A stretch of 64,000 nt of DNA. Source: Microbispora hainanensis (GTDB lineage: Bacteria > Actinomycetota > Actinomycetes > Streptosporangiales > Streptosporangiaceae). The translations under genes were made by a program, and so were the position numbers. Numbering within the stretch: position 1 is the stretch's first letter; each line of letters opens with the position of its first letter. The stretch spans positions 1 to 64,000 of the forward strand of contig NZ_VIRM01000009.1 in assembly GCF_006874475.1 (NCBI RefSeq), read 5' to 3'. Of this stretch, positions 1 through 7,608 are shown piece by piece. A model generated the notes under the pieces. The model ran no database searches. It was not told where the DNA came from and saw only the letters and a program-made list of their open reading frames with translations.

Positions 1-1
1 C

Positions 2-202
2 TCCGCCGTTGAGGTTGTCCAAGCCCACGCTGGTGAGGATCTTCCCGCCCTCCGGGTAGACGGCGGCGGCACCACCTGGCTCATCAGCGGGCCATCGTCG
101 ATCCATCTGTGCGACGGCTGCGTCGACAAGGGTTTGATCAAGTTGCATGCAGGCATCGTGTCACTTCAAGGTGGTCAGATTCCATCCCACCGAGTTCCGT
201 AG
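2..202 (+). CDS. C-terminal fragment of a ClpX-type C4 zinc-finger protein
   Basis: The frame is open from the window edge and ends at TAG 200-202, giving the last 66 residues of a protein whose start lies outside. The segment LISGPSSIHLCDGCVDKG resembles the second half of the ClpX-type C4 zinc finger (LIAGP...ICDEC in ClpX). The two cysteines of CDGC are visible; the first CxxC pair would lie upstream. After the finger there is only a short tail and no AAA+ domain, so this is not ClpX itself but one of the small actinobacterial proteins that carry the finger alone. Function unknown. Confidence 0.5.
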   Translation, partial: SAVEVVQAHAGEDLPALRVDGGGTTWLISGPSSIHLCDGCVDKGLIKLHAGIVSLQGGQIPSHRVP

Positions 203-240
203 CAGAGTCCTGGGCCTGCTGACGGCCTAGGGTTGACTCC

Positions 241-678
241 TTGGACATTGATCGATGCCGGGATCGTTGGCTCGCGTCAGGCATCCCTGCAGGTGAGATC
301 GATCGGGTCGCGGATTTCGGGGTCCGATGGGGTGGGCTTGCGCTTCCTCCGGCTCCTCACTATGACGGTGGCCCATGTGTCTTGTGCCCGGATACGCCGG
401 AAGGTTCACCGGCCGATGGTTGGTGGTTCGAGGCCGGTATACAGCGAACGGCCGTTCCCTATTCCTTCATCGGGCCTGGTGGTGAGTTCGGTGTGTACGG
501 TTCCCGTTGGGTGCCGCTGCATGCGACTGTCGAGGGCTGGGTGGAATCGGTGGCGCTGACCTATCACGCGTCCTCCTATGCCAAGAAGATCGTGAAGGTC
601 ACGGCCGACGAGGTCGAAGCGATCCGGCTCGAAGAGCATGAGCCTGTGCTGGAAGTCGCCGGGCTGGCAGATTCCTGA
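241..678 (+). CDS. Hypothetical protein, 145 aa
   Basis: I do not recognise the family. The product is soluble and acidic, with several Trp and Tyr and a central Gly/Pro-rich stretch (GGPCVLCPDTPEGSPADGWW, near residues 43-62) followed by YSFIGPGGEFGVYGS. There is no signal peptide or membrane segment. The start is TTG 241. The frame is closed by TGA at 220-222 and I see no ATG or GTG between, and no good ribosome-binding site, so the N-terminus is uncertain. Composition and the absence of frame breaks support a real gene. It belongs to the accessory flank of small unknown genes left of the tRNA. Confidence 0.55.
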   Translation: MDIDRCRDRWLASGIPAGEIDRVADFGVRWGGLALPPAPHYDGGPCVLCPDTPEGSPADGWWFEAGIQRTAVPYSFIGPGGEFGVYGSRWVPLHATVEGWVESVALTYHASSYAKKIVKVTADEVEAIRLEEHEPVLEVAGLADS

Positions 679-1115
679 TGGAAGGGCTCGGATTCGCTTG
701 TGGCGATCTACAGAGGAGAGGCGGAGTGCCTTTCTGCTCCCGCATGCCGGACCGCGTTCGTTTATTCAGGCCCGGATCACCGGGGTCCGCATGGTTGAAA
801 TCCCTTGCGGTGGTGCGCGGGCAGGATTCGTCCCGACGGCGTAGCCGAAGGTGGGCCTCCCTCAGCTCCGCCATTCGGACTGATCACCGACACCGGAGGT
901 CCGGGGGGCAAGGCTTCGAGCGGCCGGGATCCGGTTGGACCGACCTTCAGCTCGCGGCGGATGGCATTTCGCCACGACCACGGCTCTAACGTTCGTCAGG
1001 TCGCCAGATGGTGTCCCCGTCAGGGAATCTAAATGGCTCGGTTGCCGATATGGAGGCATGCTGTACCGGTGTCGTCGTTGCTGACCTCGGAGAGATATGA
1101 GCGGACGACGCCCTG
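679..1115. other. 437-bp interval without a recognisable gene
   Basis: Several overlapping frames are open, but all have the Arg/Ser/Pro-rich composition of shadow frames and none shows a convincing start with a ribosome-binding site. No tRNA, strong hairpin or repeat was seen. It may be decayed accessory DNA. Confidence 0.4.
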
Positions 1116-1631
1116 TTGCGAAGCGAACGCATCCGCAGAGTCGTCTATTACCCACTGACAGGTGGGGAGGACGGCCGGAATGTCGAGGAATGGGACTTCG
1201 GGCCCTGGCACCAGCCGACCATGGGCGTCGAACTGTTCACCAACGAGGGCACTTGCTTCTCCGCCGTATGGGGAAGCAGCTTCGATTACTACGGGCTTGA
1301 ACTCCTCCCTGGGCCGATGACCGCGTACCTACGGCGATTCGGAGAGCCGTGCGGGCCGGCTCCCGTGGAAGTGACCGACCACCCGCGCTGGTCGAGCCTG
1401 GTCGGCAGGAAACTGACCCGCGTCGACATTGCCTGGTCGGAGGACCGCGAGCGCGGCATCCGGGTGCCGGACGCGATCCGGTTGTGCTCGCAAGAGAAGG
1501 TCGTGTGGATCGCCTGCGGCCGACCGGCGGACTGGCCGCCAGGCGAGGTCTACTACCTCGGTACCGACGACGTGATGGTCGTCTTCACCGCCGAGCTCGC
1601 GGCCAAGGTGGGCATTCCTGCTGTCCGCTAA
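1116..1631 (+). CDS. Hypothetical protein, 171 aa
   Basis: Unrecognised protein with an even composition and many aromatics, including VVYYPLTGG near residue 9, WDFGPWHQP near residue 26 and YYLGTDDVMVVFTAELA near the end. There is no signal peptide or membrane span. The body is credible but the start is not settled: TTG 1116 has no good ribosome-binding site, and TGA 1098-1100 closes the frame upstream. ATG 1097 sits behind GGAGAG but reads another frame that stops soon. Either the TTG is used or a one-base frameshift lies between about 1100 and 1130. It is convergent with the kinase gene that ends at 1716. Confidence 0.55.
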   Translation: MRSERIRRVVYYPLTGGEDGRNVEEWDFGPWHQPTMGVELFTNEGTCFSAVWGSSFDYYGLELLPGPMTAYLRRFGEPCGPAPVEVTDHPRWSSLVGRKLTRVDIAWSEDRERGIRVPDAIRLCSQEKVVWIACGRPADWPPGEVYYLGTDDVMVVFTAELAAKVGIPAVR

Positions 1632-1715
1632 CCCGCTGGCCCGAGCACCTGGGGTTGCTCCAGAAATCTTGGAGGGTCCTGAAGAAGGTATTCGAGCGTG
1701 TGAAGAGGCGATCGA

Positions 1716-2633
1716 TCAGCGCTGGGCCGTTGCGATGAGGCGCCGCAATGCGGCACGAGCGGGTGGGCCCCACGTGGCCTTGCCTCCTGGGCGGCCGTGG
1801 ACACCGGCTTCTCCGATGAGGATGCCGCTGAGGGCGCGTCCCACCGCCCATCCGCGGGCCCGGCGCAGGGTCGCAGTGTCCGGGGCTGGCTGGTAGGCGT
1901 CGTAGAAGCGGTCGGCCGTGTCGTCCGGCAGCAGAATCCAGGCGGCAGCGAGGTCACAGGCTGGATCCCCCGTGCAGAGGTCGCCGAAGTCGATCACGCC
2001 GCAGATGGTGCCGTCCGCGGTGAGGACGTTGGCCGGATGCAGGTCGGCGTGAAGCCAGAGCGCCGGGCCTGACCAGGCGGGCGCGGCGACGGCGTCGTCC
2101 CAGACCGCGCGGACGGCATCTGGATCGGGGATCAGCCCCCTCTCGGCGGCCTCGGCGAGCTGCTTGGCGAAACCTTCGGAGTAGTCCGCCAGCGGCCCTC
2201 CGCGGCCCCGGCCGATGGGCGCATGGTCGGGGGCGGGCTGGTGCAAAGCCGTCAGGAAGGCGGCCAGGGCGTCGGCCGCCTCTGCGGCGCGTGTGACGGG
2301 AGCGCGGTCGGCAGGATCGCCCGGCACCCAGGTGGTGACGATCCAAGGTCGTGGGAACGGAGCGGAGGGCTCGCCGAGGCGCTGCGGGACGGGGACCGGC
2401 AACGGAAGGCGCGGGGCGAGGACGGGCAGCCAGGTGTGCTCTTTAAGAAGCAGCGCATCCGCAGACTGCGTCGCCCAGGGCAACCGGACGGCGAGGTCGT
2501 CACCGAGCCGCCATAGCTGGTTGTCCCAGCCACGCGCGCCGAGCCGCAACGGGCGATCGGCCAGGTCGGGGTGCTGGTCGCGCAGCAGATCCCGCACAAG
2601 CTCGGCACTGACCTCGATCTCGGAGTGAGTCAT
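1716..2633 (-). CDS. Aminoglycoside phosphotransferase (APH/ChoK) family kinase
   Basis: A 305-residue small-molecule kinase fold. The catalytic loop is LHADLHPANVL (H195, D197, N202 counted from ATG 2633) and the metal-binding motif is VIDFGD (D215). The N-terminal lobe has RLGARGWDNQLWRLGDDLAVRLP. Members phosphorylate aminoglycosides, macrolides, choline or other hydroxyl substrates; the sequence does not fix the substrate, so resistance should not be assumed. The start ATG 2633 (MTHSEIEV) fits the usual N-terminus; ATG 2645 adds four residues. Divergent to the HigBA pair, with about 125 bp between them. Confidence 0.85.
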   Translation of the reverse strand: MTHSEIEVSAELVRDLLRDQHPDLADRPLRLGARGWDNQLWRLGDDLAVRLPWATQSADALLLKEHTWLPVLAPRLPLPVPVPQRLGEPSAPFPRPWIVTTWVPGDPADRAPVTRAAEAADALAAFLTALHQPAPDHAPIGRGRGGPLADYSEGFAKQLAEAAERGLIPDPDAVRAVWDDAVAAPAWSGPALWLHADLHPANVLTADGTICGVIDFGDLCTGDPACDLAAAWILLPDDTADRFYDAYQPAPDTATLRRARGWAVGRALSGILIGEAGVHGRPGGKATWGPPARAALRRLIATAQR

Positions 2634-2720
2634 GCGGAGCAACATAGACGCATGGCGGCCTGCCCGTTTCCCCCCGGTTAGCCAGCCCTCGTCGACAGCG
2701 AGGGAACCCCGTGCAGTAGC

Positions 2721-2750
2721 CTGACAGGGGTAGAAGCCAGAAGTTATATT
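2721..2750 (+). promoter_or_regulatory. Promoter of the toxin-antitoxin pair, probably leaderless
   Basis: A -35-like CTGACA (2721-2726) and a -10-like TATATT (2745-2750) are separated by 18 bp. Transcription would start at about 2757-2758, on the GTG of the toxin gene, so the mRNA is probably leaderless. The only SD-like bases sit directly against the start codon. Confidence 0.5.
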
Positions 2751-2757
2751 CCGAGGT

Positions 2758-3144
2758 GTGGCCTGGAACGTCGTACTGCTCGAACCGGTTGAGGACTGGT
2801 TCCTCAAGCTCTGCGAGACCGACCCTCATACCGCGACCTTGGTCGAACGAGCCATCGACCGGCTGGCCGAGGTCGGCCCGGCTTTGGGCCGTCCGCTCGT
2901 GGACACCTTGGAAGACGACGACCTGAACAATTTGAAGGAGTTGCGGCCTGGCTCCCGAGGCCGCTCAGAGATCAGGATCGTGTTCGTTTTCGACCCAGAC
3001 AGGGAAGCGATCCTTCTGGTAGCCGGAGACAAGGCTGGACGATGGTCGCGCTGGTACCACGAGGCAATCCCTCTGGCCAAGCACCGCTACGCCCAATACC
3101 GCGCAGACATGGCGAAGGAAGACCGAGATGAGCCCTGCTCGTAG
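2758..3144 (+). CDS. higB: RelE/HigB-like toxin (Gp49 family)
   Basis: A 128-residue protein with the Gp49-like RelE/ParE pattern: an N-terminal VEDWFLKL helix, ALGRPLVDTLE, then KELRPGSRGRSEIRIVFVFDPDREAILLVAGDK and a C-terminal KHRYAQY helix. Toxins of this family usually cut mRNA at the ribosome and are neutralised by the antitoxin encoded next to them. The start is GTG 2758. The gene overlaps the antitoxin gene by 17 bp, and the toxin-first order is that of HigBA modules. It lies among accessory genes near tRNA-derived scars, consistent with a mobile or selfish module. Confidence 0.85.
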   Translation: MAWNVVLLEPVEDWFLKLCETDPHTATLVERAIDRLAEVGPALGRPLVDTLEDDDLNNLKELRPGSRGRSEIRIVFVFDPDREAILLVAGDKAGRWSRWYHEAIPLAKHRYAQYRADMAKEDRDEPCS

Positions 3145-3457
3145 CTGGCGCGAAGTCAAGGCGGAGGCGCACCGCCGCCATCCGGAGCTGGCTGATCCTG
3201 CCCGGCAGGCCGCAGCCGACGCCGAGCTGGATGCGTACGTGGCCGGACATCACCTGAAGGAACTGCGTAAGGCACTAGGGAAGACTCAGGCCGATATTGC
3301 TGCCGCCCTGGGCATCTCGCAATCCCGTGTTTCCCAGATTGAGAACGGCGATCCTGAGGTTATGGAGATAGAGACCCTTCGCGCCTACGCGAACGCCCTG
3401 GGAGGACACCTTCAGGTGACGATCAGCGTCGGCTCTCATTCCGTCAAGGTCGCCTGA
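3128..3457 (+). CDS. higA: XRE-family antitoxin (HigA-like)
   Basis: A 109-residue partner of the upstream toxin. A Cro/C1-type helix-turn-helix spans about residues 40-75 (LKELRKALGKTQADIAAALG, then SQSRVSQIENGD). The N-terminal helix (VKAEAHRRHPELADPARQAAADAELDAY) is the usual dimerisation and toxin-contact region. In this family the protein binds the toxin and represses the operon promoter, here probably the one at 2721-2750. ATG 3128 lies inside the 3' end of the toxin frame, so translation is probably coupled. Confidence 0.87.
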   Translation: MSPARSWREVKAEAHRRHPELADPARQAAADAELDAYVAGHHLKELRKALGKTQADIAAALGISQSRVSQIENGDPEVMEIETLRAYANALGGHLQVTISVGSHSVKVA

Positions 3458-3581
3458 ACCGCCGCCTCCACGAGCAACCAAGGCGAGCCACACCCTCCCA
3501 CGGCTTCGAGATAACGGCCTGATCGCCGATGTCCGGACGTCGTGAGTCAACGGCAGTGGCAGGTTGATTCATCGGTACCCG

Positions 3582-3643
3582 CCCCTGACGGAAGATGGGG
3601 CTCTTCACTCTGGTGGGCAGCACTGAATTCGAACCAGTAACCC
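3582..3643. repeat. Decayed copy A of the tRNA-Val 3' end and terminator
   Basis: Bases 3614-3643 match the 3' end of tRNA-Val (7578-7607) at 25 of 30 positions, keeping TTCGAACCAGT of the T arm. All five differences are transitions. The flank 3586-3604 also matches the sequence beyond the tRNA at 15 of 19 positions. The copy is in the same orientation as the tRNA and is not followed by a usable 5' half. It looks like an old attachment-site scar. The rest of 3458-3745 shows no gene. Confidence 0.6.
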
Positions 3644-3745
3644 ATCCAGGAAGGGGGCGGGACCAGCACCCGGAACCCACCCTGACCTGGACGCACGACC
3701 CGTCGTCGTCCATCGCGATTTTCACCCGGACGGCAGCGTCGGTAA

Positions 3746-3847
3746 TTAGTTAGGGAGCAGCGCGAACGATGCGAAGAAGGGGAGGTCACGCTCCAGAGCA
3801 GGGCGTAGCTCTGACTCCGGCAACTGGTCCACGAGATACGTAATCAC
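3746..3847 (-). CDS. 33-residue peptide coupled to the flavoprotein gene
   Basis: GTG 3847 overlaps the flavoprotein stop as GTGA, and the frame runs to TAA 3746. The peptide starts MITYLVDQLPESELRPALE and ends in the hydrophobic LPFFASFALLPN. A helix of the VDQLPE-ELRPALE type occurs at the ends of small actinobacterial antitoxin or accessory proteins, so it may be an intact micro-protein or the truncated tail of a larger one. The coupled start argues that it is translated. Function unknown. Confidence 0.45.
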   Translation of the reverse strand: MITYLVDQLPESELRPALERDLPFFASFALLPN

Positions 3848-4377
3848 CTACGCAGTACCTTCAATGCCAGTTGCCACGGGAAGGTCTCCAGTCGGTCGGT
3901 GCCTCCACTCGGCGGATGCGGCTCAAACTGGCCAGGTCCCATGAGCAAATCAACACCTTCACTGCGCAACGAGTCGACGCTGTCGCGGAAGGGCTTGCGA
4001 GCAGCAAGGGCGCTGTTCACGAAGGGCAGGACGACGACGGGGATTCCGAGGCCGGGGGCTTCGGCGAGAAGGCCGAGGGCGTAGGTGTCGGCGATGCCTT
4101 GGGCGAACTTGTTGATGGTGTTGTAGGTCGCGGGCGCGACGATGATGGCGTCGGCCCTCGGGGGCTTGGGGTCGCCGGGCTTGCGGTACTGGCTGCGGAC
4201 GGGGCGGCCGGTCTGCTTTTCCAGGGCCGGCACGTCGATGAAGTCGAGCGCGCTTGGGGTGGCGACGATTTGGACGGTCCACCCGTCGTCCTGGGCCATG
4301 GTGACGAGCTTGCCGACGTCGCCGGCGGGTCCTGCGGCGCAGACGATGATGTACAGGACCTTGCCGGTGTTGGTCAC
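3844..4377 (-). CDS. Flavoprotein-family protein (PPC decarboxylase-like)
   Basis: A 177-residue Rossmann-like flavoprotein. The N-terminus KVLYIIVCAAGPA binds phosphate in this family, and ADAIIVAPATYNTINKFAQGIADTYAL carries the FMN-binding APAT/NT motif seen in Dfp, EpiD and UbiX-like proteins. Actinomycetes hold many stand-alone copies beside XRE regulators, with unknown substrates. The start GTG 4377 overlaps the TGA of the regulator gene (GTGA), so the two are co-translated. If the regulator frameshift is real, ribosomes ending early could lower flavoprotein output. Confidence 0.8.
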   Translation of the reverse strand: MTNTGKVLYIIVCAAGPAGDVGKLVTMAQDDGWTVQIVATPSALDFIDVPALEKQTGRPVRSQYRKPGDPKPPRADAIIVAPATYNTINKFAQGIADTYALGLLAEAPGLGIPVVVLPFVNSALAARKPFRDSVDSLRSEGVDLLMGPGQFEPHPPSGGTDRLETFPWQLALKVLRR

Positions 4378-5800
4378 GCGCTGACTCCCAGGGATTCGGC
4401 GTACTCTCGCGCTTCGCGGCGGATGCTGATGGGCGCGGTGGCGAGGATGTCGCGGACCAGCCTATGAGTGGCGGGGCGGCTGGTGATTTCCTCGGGGGCG
4501 ATGTCACCGGCGGCGCGCAGGATGTAGAGGGCGCGGTCGTGCTTGCCCCAGGCGAGGAACGCTCGGGAGGTGTCCAGGAGGACGGTCGCCTTGCGCTCGT
4601 TGATGGGCAGGGCGTTGATGTCGATCCTGCGGGCGTTCTCGATCGCGGTTCCGGCATCGCCAAGGGAGAGGGCGATGCTCACGCGGTGGCACAGGACGTT
4701 GCTCGGACCGAACGCGGTCCACATGTGGTTGCCGTCGTAGCGAGTCGTCGGCCTGCGTCCTCGGCCTCGTCCAGGAGTTCGGCGGCGGTGTGCCGGTTGC
4801 TGTGCTGGGCGGCGGCGACGGCTCCGCGCAAGAGGAGTGTGCCGTACACCGATAGGTCGTTCGGGGACGGCTGGGACAGGGCGGCGTTCAGGCGTTGGGC
4901 GGCGCTGCTCGCCATGCCGGTCGCTGCTCGGTGGTGGCCACCGTCCATCAGGGCGTGCGTGATGATCCGGGCGCTTGAGCCCATCATCAGCGGGCTCTCG
5001 CTGGCCTGGGCGGCGTGGACGCTGCGGTCGGCGGCGAGCCAGGCGAGGCCCTTGTCTTCCTGCTTGAGCAGGATGGAGGCGGCCACGTGGTGCGCCTCGG
5101 CGGACAGGGCGTGCGCCTTGAGCCGGGCGTCTCCGTCGAGTGTGGCGCACGCAAGGCGCAGAGAGCGGATCAGCGCGGGAAGCATCGCCGCGACCTCGGA
5201 GTATCGGCACGCCTGGTAGGTCCGCTTCGCCCGGGCGACGGCGGCGGCGAGTTGCGACAGCTCCGGGAGCTGGGGCCCGGCGACCGGGTATTCGGTGAGG
5301 GCTGCGGCGAGATCGTCGGCGCCTGCGGCTTCCTCGTCGCGGGTGAGGGGCTGGGCTACTACGGCACTGAACAGGGCGGCCCCCGCGAGGCCGACGAAGT
5401 CACGACGTCGCACTTCGGTCTCGTCCTCTCCGTGTCGGACGAGATCAACGGTAGGCGGAGGACCTGCTGGGCGGGCATCCTGCCGTGGGATGGCTGCGGC
5501 GGCCAGGTCGCGAGGAGCGAGGCCGAGAGCCATGCGGGCCTGGTCGGGCATGTGCAGGCCGTCCGCGATCCGCTCGAACACCTCCAGGGCGATGACCTGC
5601 TGACTTCCGCTCATGATGGCGCTGACCTTGCCCTGGCTATAGCCGGTCAGGCTGCCGATGACGGTCTGGCTCAGGCCGCCGTACTGGCGGACCAGGCGGA
5701 AGACTGCGCCGATGTCGCGGGTCTTGAGCGCGGTGAGCATGTCGGGGCGGTGCCACAGCGAGGTGGGGACCTCGTACGGCTCGGCGATGCGTGGCGGCAT
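4374..5800 (-). pseudogene. XRE regulator with TPR-like sensor domain, frameshifted
   Basis: An N-terminal helix-turn-helix (QTVIGSLTGYSQGKVSAIM, near residues 45-65) is followed by a helical repeat domain of the kind found in large actinomycete XRE regulators. The frame from ATG 5800 is conserved to about 4755, where it passes into alien sequence (LATTATTCGPRS). The expected continuation, RYDGNHMWTAFGPSNVLCHR and onward to LGVSA, lies in another frame that ends at 4374. A one-base deletion near 4740-4760 explains this. Repaired length would be about 475 residues. It could be true decay or an assembly error in a GC-rich stretch. The gene is upstream of and coupled to the flavoprotein gene, and divergent from the zinc micro-operon. 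Confidence 0.8.
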
Positions 5801-5931
5801 CCGCGGGCTTTCCCTTCGCACCGGGGCGGTTACGGAAAGTGCCTTCCACTGCTACGCGGTCGTGACCTATCCCGTCAAGGGATGCCACGCGGGGATGGGC
5901 TGGGAGAACGAGAATTCCGACCCTTGATCCC

Positions 5932-6096
5932 ATGGTTACGGAGATGGACAGATGCGGAGCCTGCCGGGGGAAGGGCTGGCGGTTCGTTCGGAAGTCCTCG
6001 GCCGATGCCCGGCTTCGGCTTGACGGTGTGGCCGTGGAGTTGGTGGCGGTCGAGTGCTTCGACTGTGCGGGTACCGGCGTGCCGGCGGCGGCGTGA
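5932..6096 (+). CDS. Small protein with two CxxC zinc motifs, 50-54 aa
   Basis: ATG 5932 or the in-frame ATG 5944 starts a short product with CGACRGKGW near the N-terminus and CFDCAGTG near the end. The paired CxxCxGxG motifs are the zinc-binding signature of DnaJ-type cysteine-rich domains, here reduced to two. The stop TGA 6094-6096 overlaps the next start as TGATG. The region upstream is shared with the divergent XRE regulator, which could control this operon. No function can be named. Confidence 0.6.
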   Translation: MVTEMDRCGACRGKGWRFVRKSSADARLRLDGVAVELVAVECFDCAGTGVPAAA

Positions 6097-6437
6097 TGGG
6101 CGCTGATCGGCTCGTGTACGGTCGGCGTCCTCCGGAGGTCACCGCTGTCCGTGCTGCGGAGCGGCTGTGTGTGGAGCTGGAGCAGTACGGCGTGGCGGCC
6201 GACGTGCACGAGGGGTACGGGCTGGCGCTGGTGTCGGTCTGGGTCGAGCTCGTCGTCTGGACCGATGGCCGCTGGTTCCGCTGGCGCTCGGGCCGTACCT
6301 CGACCAGCGGGCGGCCGGTCTACGCCTTCGCCCCGGCCTCCGACGTCGTCACCGCCGCGCGCCGGGTGGCGCATCGCTACCGGCAACTGCGCCGTACCTA
6401 CCCGTGCCCGCCGTACCTCGCTGGCGAGGGCTCGTGA
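6096..6437 (+). CDS. Hypothetical protein, 113 aa
   Basis: ATG 6096 overlaps the previous stop. The product has an alpha/beta pattern: a helix (RAAERLCVELEQYGVAADVHEGYG), then strands ALVSVWVELVVWTDGRWFRW, and a C-terminal Arg-rich helix. It resembles the short unknown proteins that accompany XRE regulators in Streptosporangiales, but I cannot name a family. The GTG start of the next gene overlaps this stop (GTGA). Confidence 0.6.
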   Translation: MGADRLVYGRRPPEVTAVRAAERLCVELEQYGVAADVHEGYGLALVSVWVELVVWTDGRWFRWRSGRTSTSGRPVYAFAPASDVVTAARRVAHRYRQLRRTYPCPPYLAGEGS

Positions 6438-6727
6438 ACGACCTCGACGAGCCGAACCGCCTGCACAGCGCACACGTCCCCACCCTCCGGGGGAACTTCA
6501 GAAAGCTGGAGTGGCGGAAGCCGCCGCCGGCGCATCGCGTCCGGGTTCTGGCCTGGACCTGCGACTGTCAAGCACGGTTCTACGAGTTGTGCCAGTCGGG
6601 CGGTGTCGCCTTCATCCGGCGCACCGTACAGAACGTGGACGCCCCTGAGATCAGCGAGACCCACCGGTGGCGGGTGGGGCAGGGCTGGGAAACCTGGTCG
6701 GCGTTGCTGACCGGTCAGGTTCGGTAG
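6434..6727 (+). CDS. Hypothetical protein, 97 aa
   Basis: GTG 6434 overlaps the upstream stop. The product contains WTCDCQARFYELCQSGGVAFIRRT near the middle, with a CDC-x8-C cluster that might bind metal, and ends HRWRVGQGWETWSALLTGQVR. It is the last of three coupled genes and a small hairpin follows at 6792-6809. Family not recognised. Confidence 0.55.
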   Translation: MNDLDEPNRLHSAHVPTLRGNFRKLEWRKPPPAHRVRVLAWTCDCQARFYELCQSGGVAFIRRTVQNVDAPEISETHRWRVGQGWETWSALLTGQVR

Positions 6728-6791
6728 ACGGGCGCGGCGACAGAAGACAAGATCAGACTTGCTCTGCCGACCGAGGCGAGTGGTCACTGAA

Positions 6792-6809
6792 CGAACGCGA
6801 CTGCGTTCG
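6792..6809 (+). terminator. Small hairpin after the zinc micro-operon
   Basis: CGAACGC (6792-6798) pairs perfectly with GCGTTCG (6803-6809) around a 4-base loop. There is no T tract. It may end the operon that stops at 6727. Confidence 0.35.
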
Positions 6810-6820
6810 CTAATGACGCA

Positions 6821-6881
6821 AGCCCTGCGGGTACGGGGCTCCTTCGGTGATGGGCGGTAGTGGGTTCGAACCAGTGATCCT
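6821..6881. repeat. Decayed copy B of the tRNA-Val 3' end and terminator
   Basis: Bases 6851-6881 match the tRNA-Val 3' end (7578-7608) at 28 of 31 positions. The preceding GGGTACGGGGCT resembles the tRNA terminator arm. It has the same orientation as the tRNA. The sequence that follows cannot fold as the 5' half of a tRNA, so it is a scar and not a gene. Confidence 0.65.
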
Positions 6882-6942
6882 CAGGAAGCGCCTCGATCTG
6901 TTATCGAGCCAAAGGATCGGGCTCAGCGATCGAGTACACCTA

Positions 6943-7284
6943 CTACTCGACCCCGCGCTCAGCGAGCAGTTCGCGCCATGTCTTGTCGCCCCGTGGAATT
7001 GGCTTACCGGCGTCGGCCAGTTACTGGACACGGACGGCCCGCTCGTAGAGGTCTCTCCTGCCCTGCGGATCTTTCACCGAGTCGCACGCGATCAGCCACC
7101 AGGTGTGAATGAACTCGCGCAATAGGCCGAGGTCCGAACTGGCACGAACCTCAGCAAGTACAGCGTCAAGACTTGCGTCGAACCCATCTCGGTCCTGTGG
7201 CATGACCAACGCTCTACGGATGGCATGCGGATTCTTCTCCGGCAGGGGGCCTTCGGGGAAAACTCCTGGCGGTTGCACGCTCAT
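6943..7284 (-). pseudogene. DUF6247-like gene interrupted by an in-frame TAA
   Basis: ATG 7284 opens MSVQPPGVFPEGPLPEKNPHAIRRAL, with a helical middle (REFIHTWWLIACDSV) typical of the small actinomycete DUF6247 proteins, and stops at TAA 7021-7023. The same frame continues for 25 sensible residues (LADAGKPIPRGDKTWRELLA and ERGVE) to TAG 6943-6945. That tail looks like the normal C-terminus of such proteins, so the TAA is probably a nonsense mutation, for example GAA to TAA. The 87-residue product may still be made. It lies between tRNA-derived scars. Confidence 0.6.
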
Positions 7285-7534
7285 GCTCGCCAGCGTACGT
7301 ACAGGCACTTGATGCGGCGCAGGCAAATACAGGACTCGAGAGGGGTTCAGCCTGCGGGCCGTCGCGCGACTCCAGGAGGTGACCGCCCTCACCGATCACT
7401 CGGTACCGCGCCAGCAGCGGCCCCACTGCCTGGCGGCAGTAGCTTCAGAGAGGCGCGGTTCTCAGCCGACGATGTGGTCCACGGTGTGGCCAATCGAGAG
7501 ATCAAAAGGGGGCCAGATTCAATGCTGATGGCAC

Positions 7535-7567
7535 GAGCCCCGTTTTCCCTGATGGGAGACGGGGCCC
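7535..7567 (-). terminator. Terminator of tRNA-Val
   Basis: Read on the minus strand just downstream of the tRNA, GGGCCCCGTCTCCC and GGGAAAACGGGGCTC form a long, slightly imperfect stem around ATCA. Parts of this hairpin are duplicated in the two scars at about 3.6 and 6.83 kb. Confidence 0.6.
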
Positions 7568-7608
7568 TCTTCGCAGGTGGGCGGTACTGGGTTCGAACCA
7601 GTGACCCC
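7546..7608. repeat. Reference copy C: tRNA-Val 3' end and flank
   Basis: This is the intact version of the sequence found decayed at 3582-3643 and 6821-6881. It covers the T arm, the acceptor 3' strand and part of the terminator. It is the expected attachment site for elements that integrate at this tRNA. Confidence 0.6.

Noticed and set aside
678-989. A 103-residue plus-strand frame, or the one from GTG 726 behind GAGGAGAGG.
   Set aside because: Ser/Arg/Pro-rich translation and too long a distance from the ribosome-binding site; no family pattern.
1097-1300. ATG 1097 with GGAGAG as start of a 67-residue gene.
   Set aside because: Its translation is Arg-rich and overlaps the better-composed 171-residue frame; kept only as a hint of a frameshift.
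1716-2633. An antibiotic resistance call for the APH-fold kinase.
   Set aside because: The fold is shared with choline, homoserine and sugar kinases; nothing in the context points to an antibiotic.
6851-6920. A possible second tRNA at copy B.
   Set aside because: Only the T arm and acceptor 3' strand are present; no anticodon or D arm can be folded from what follows.
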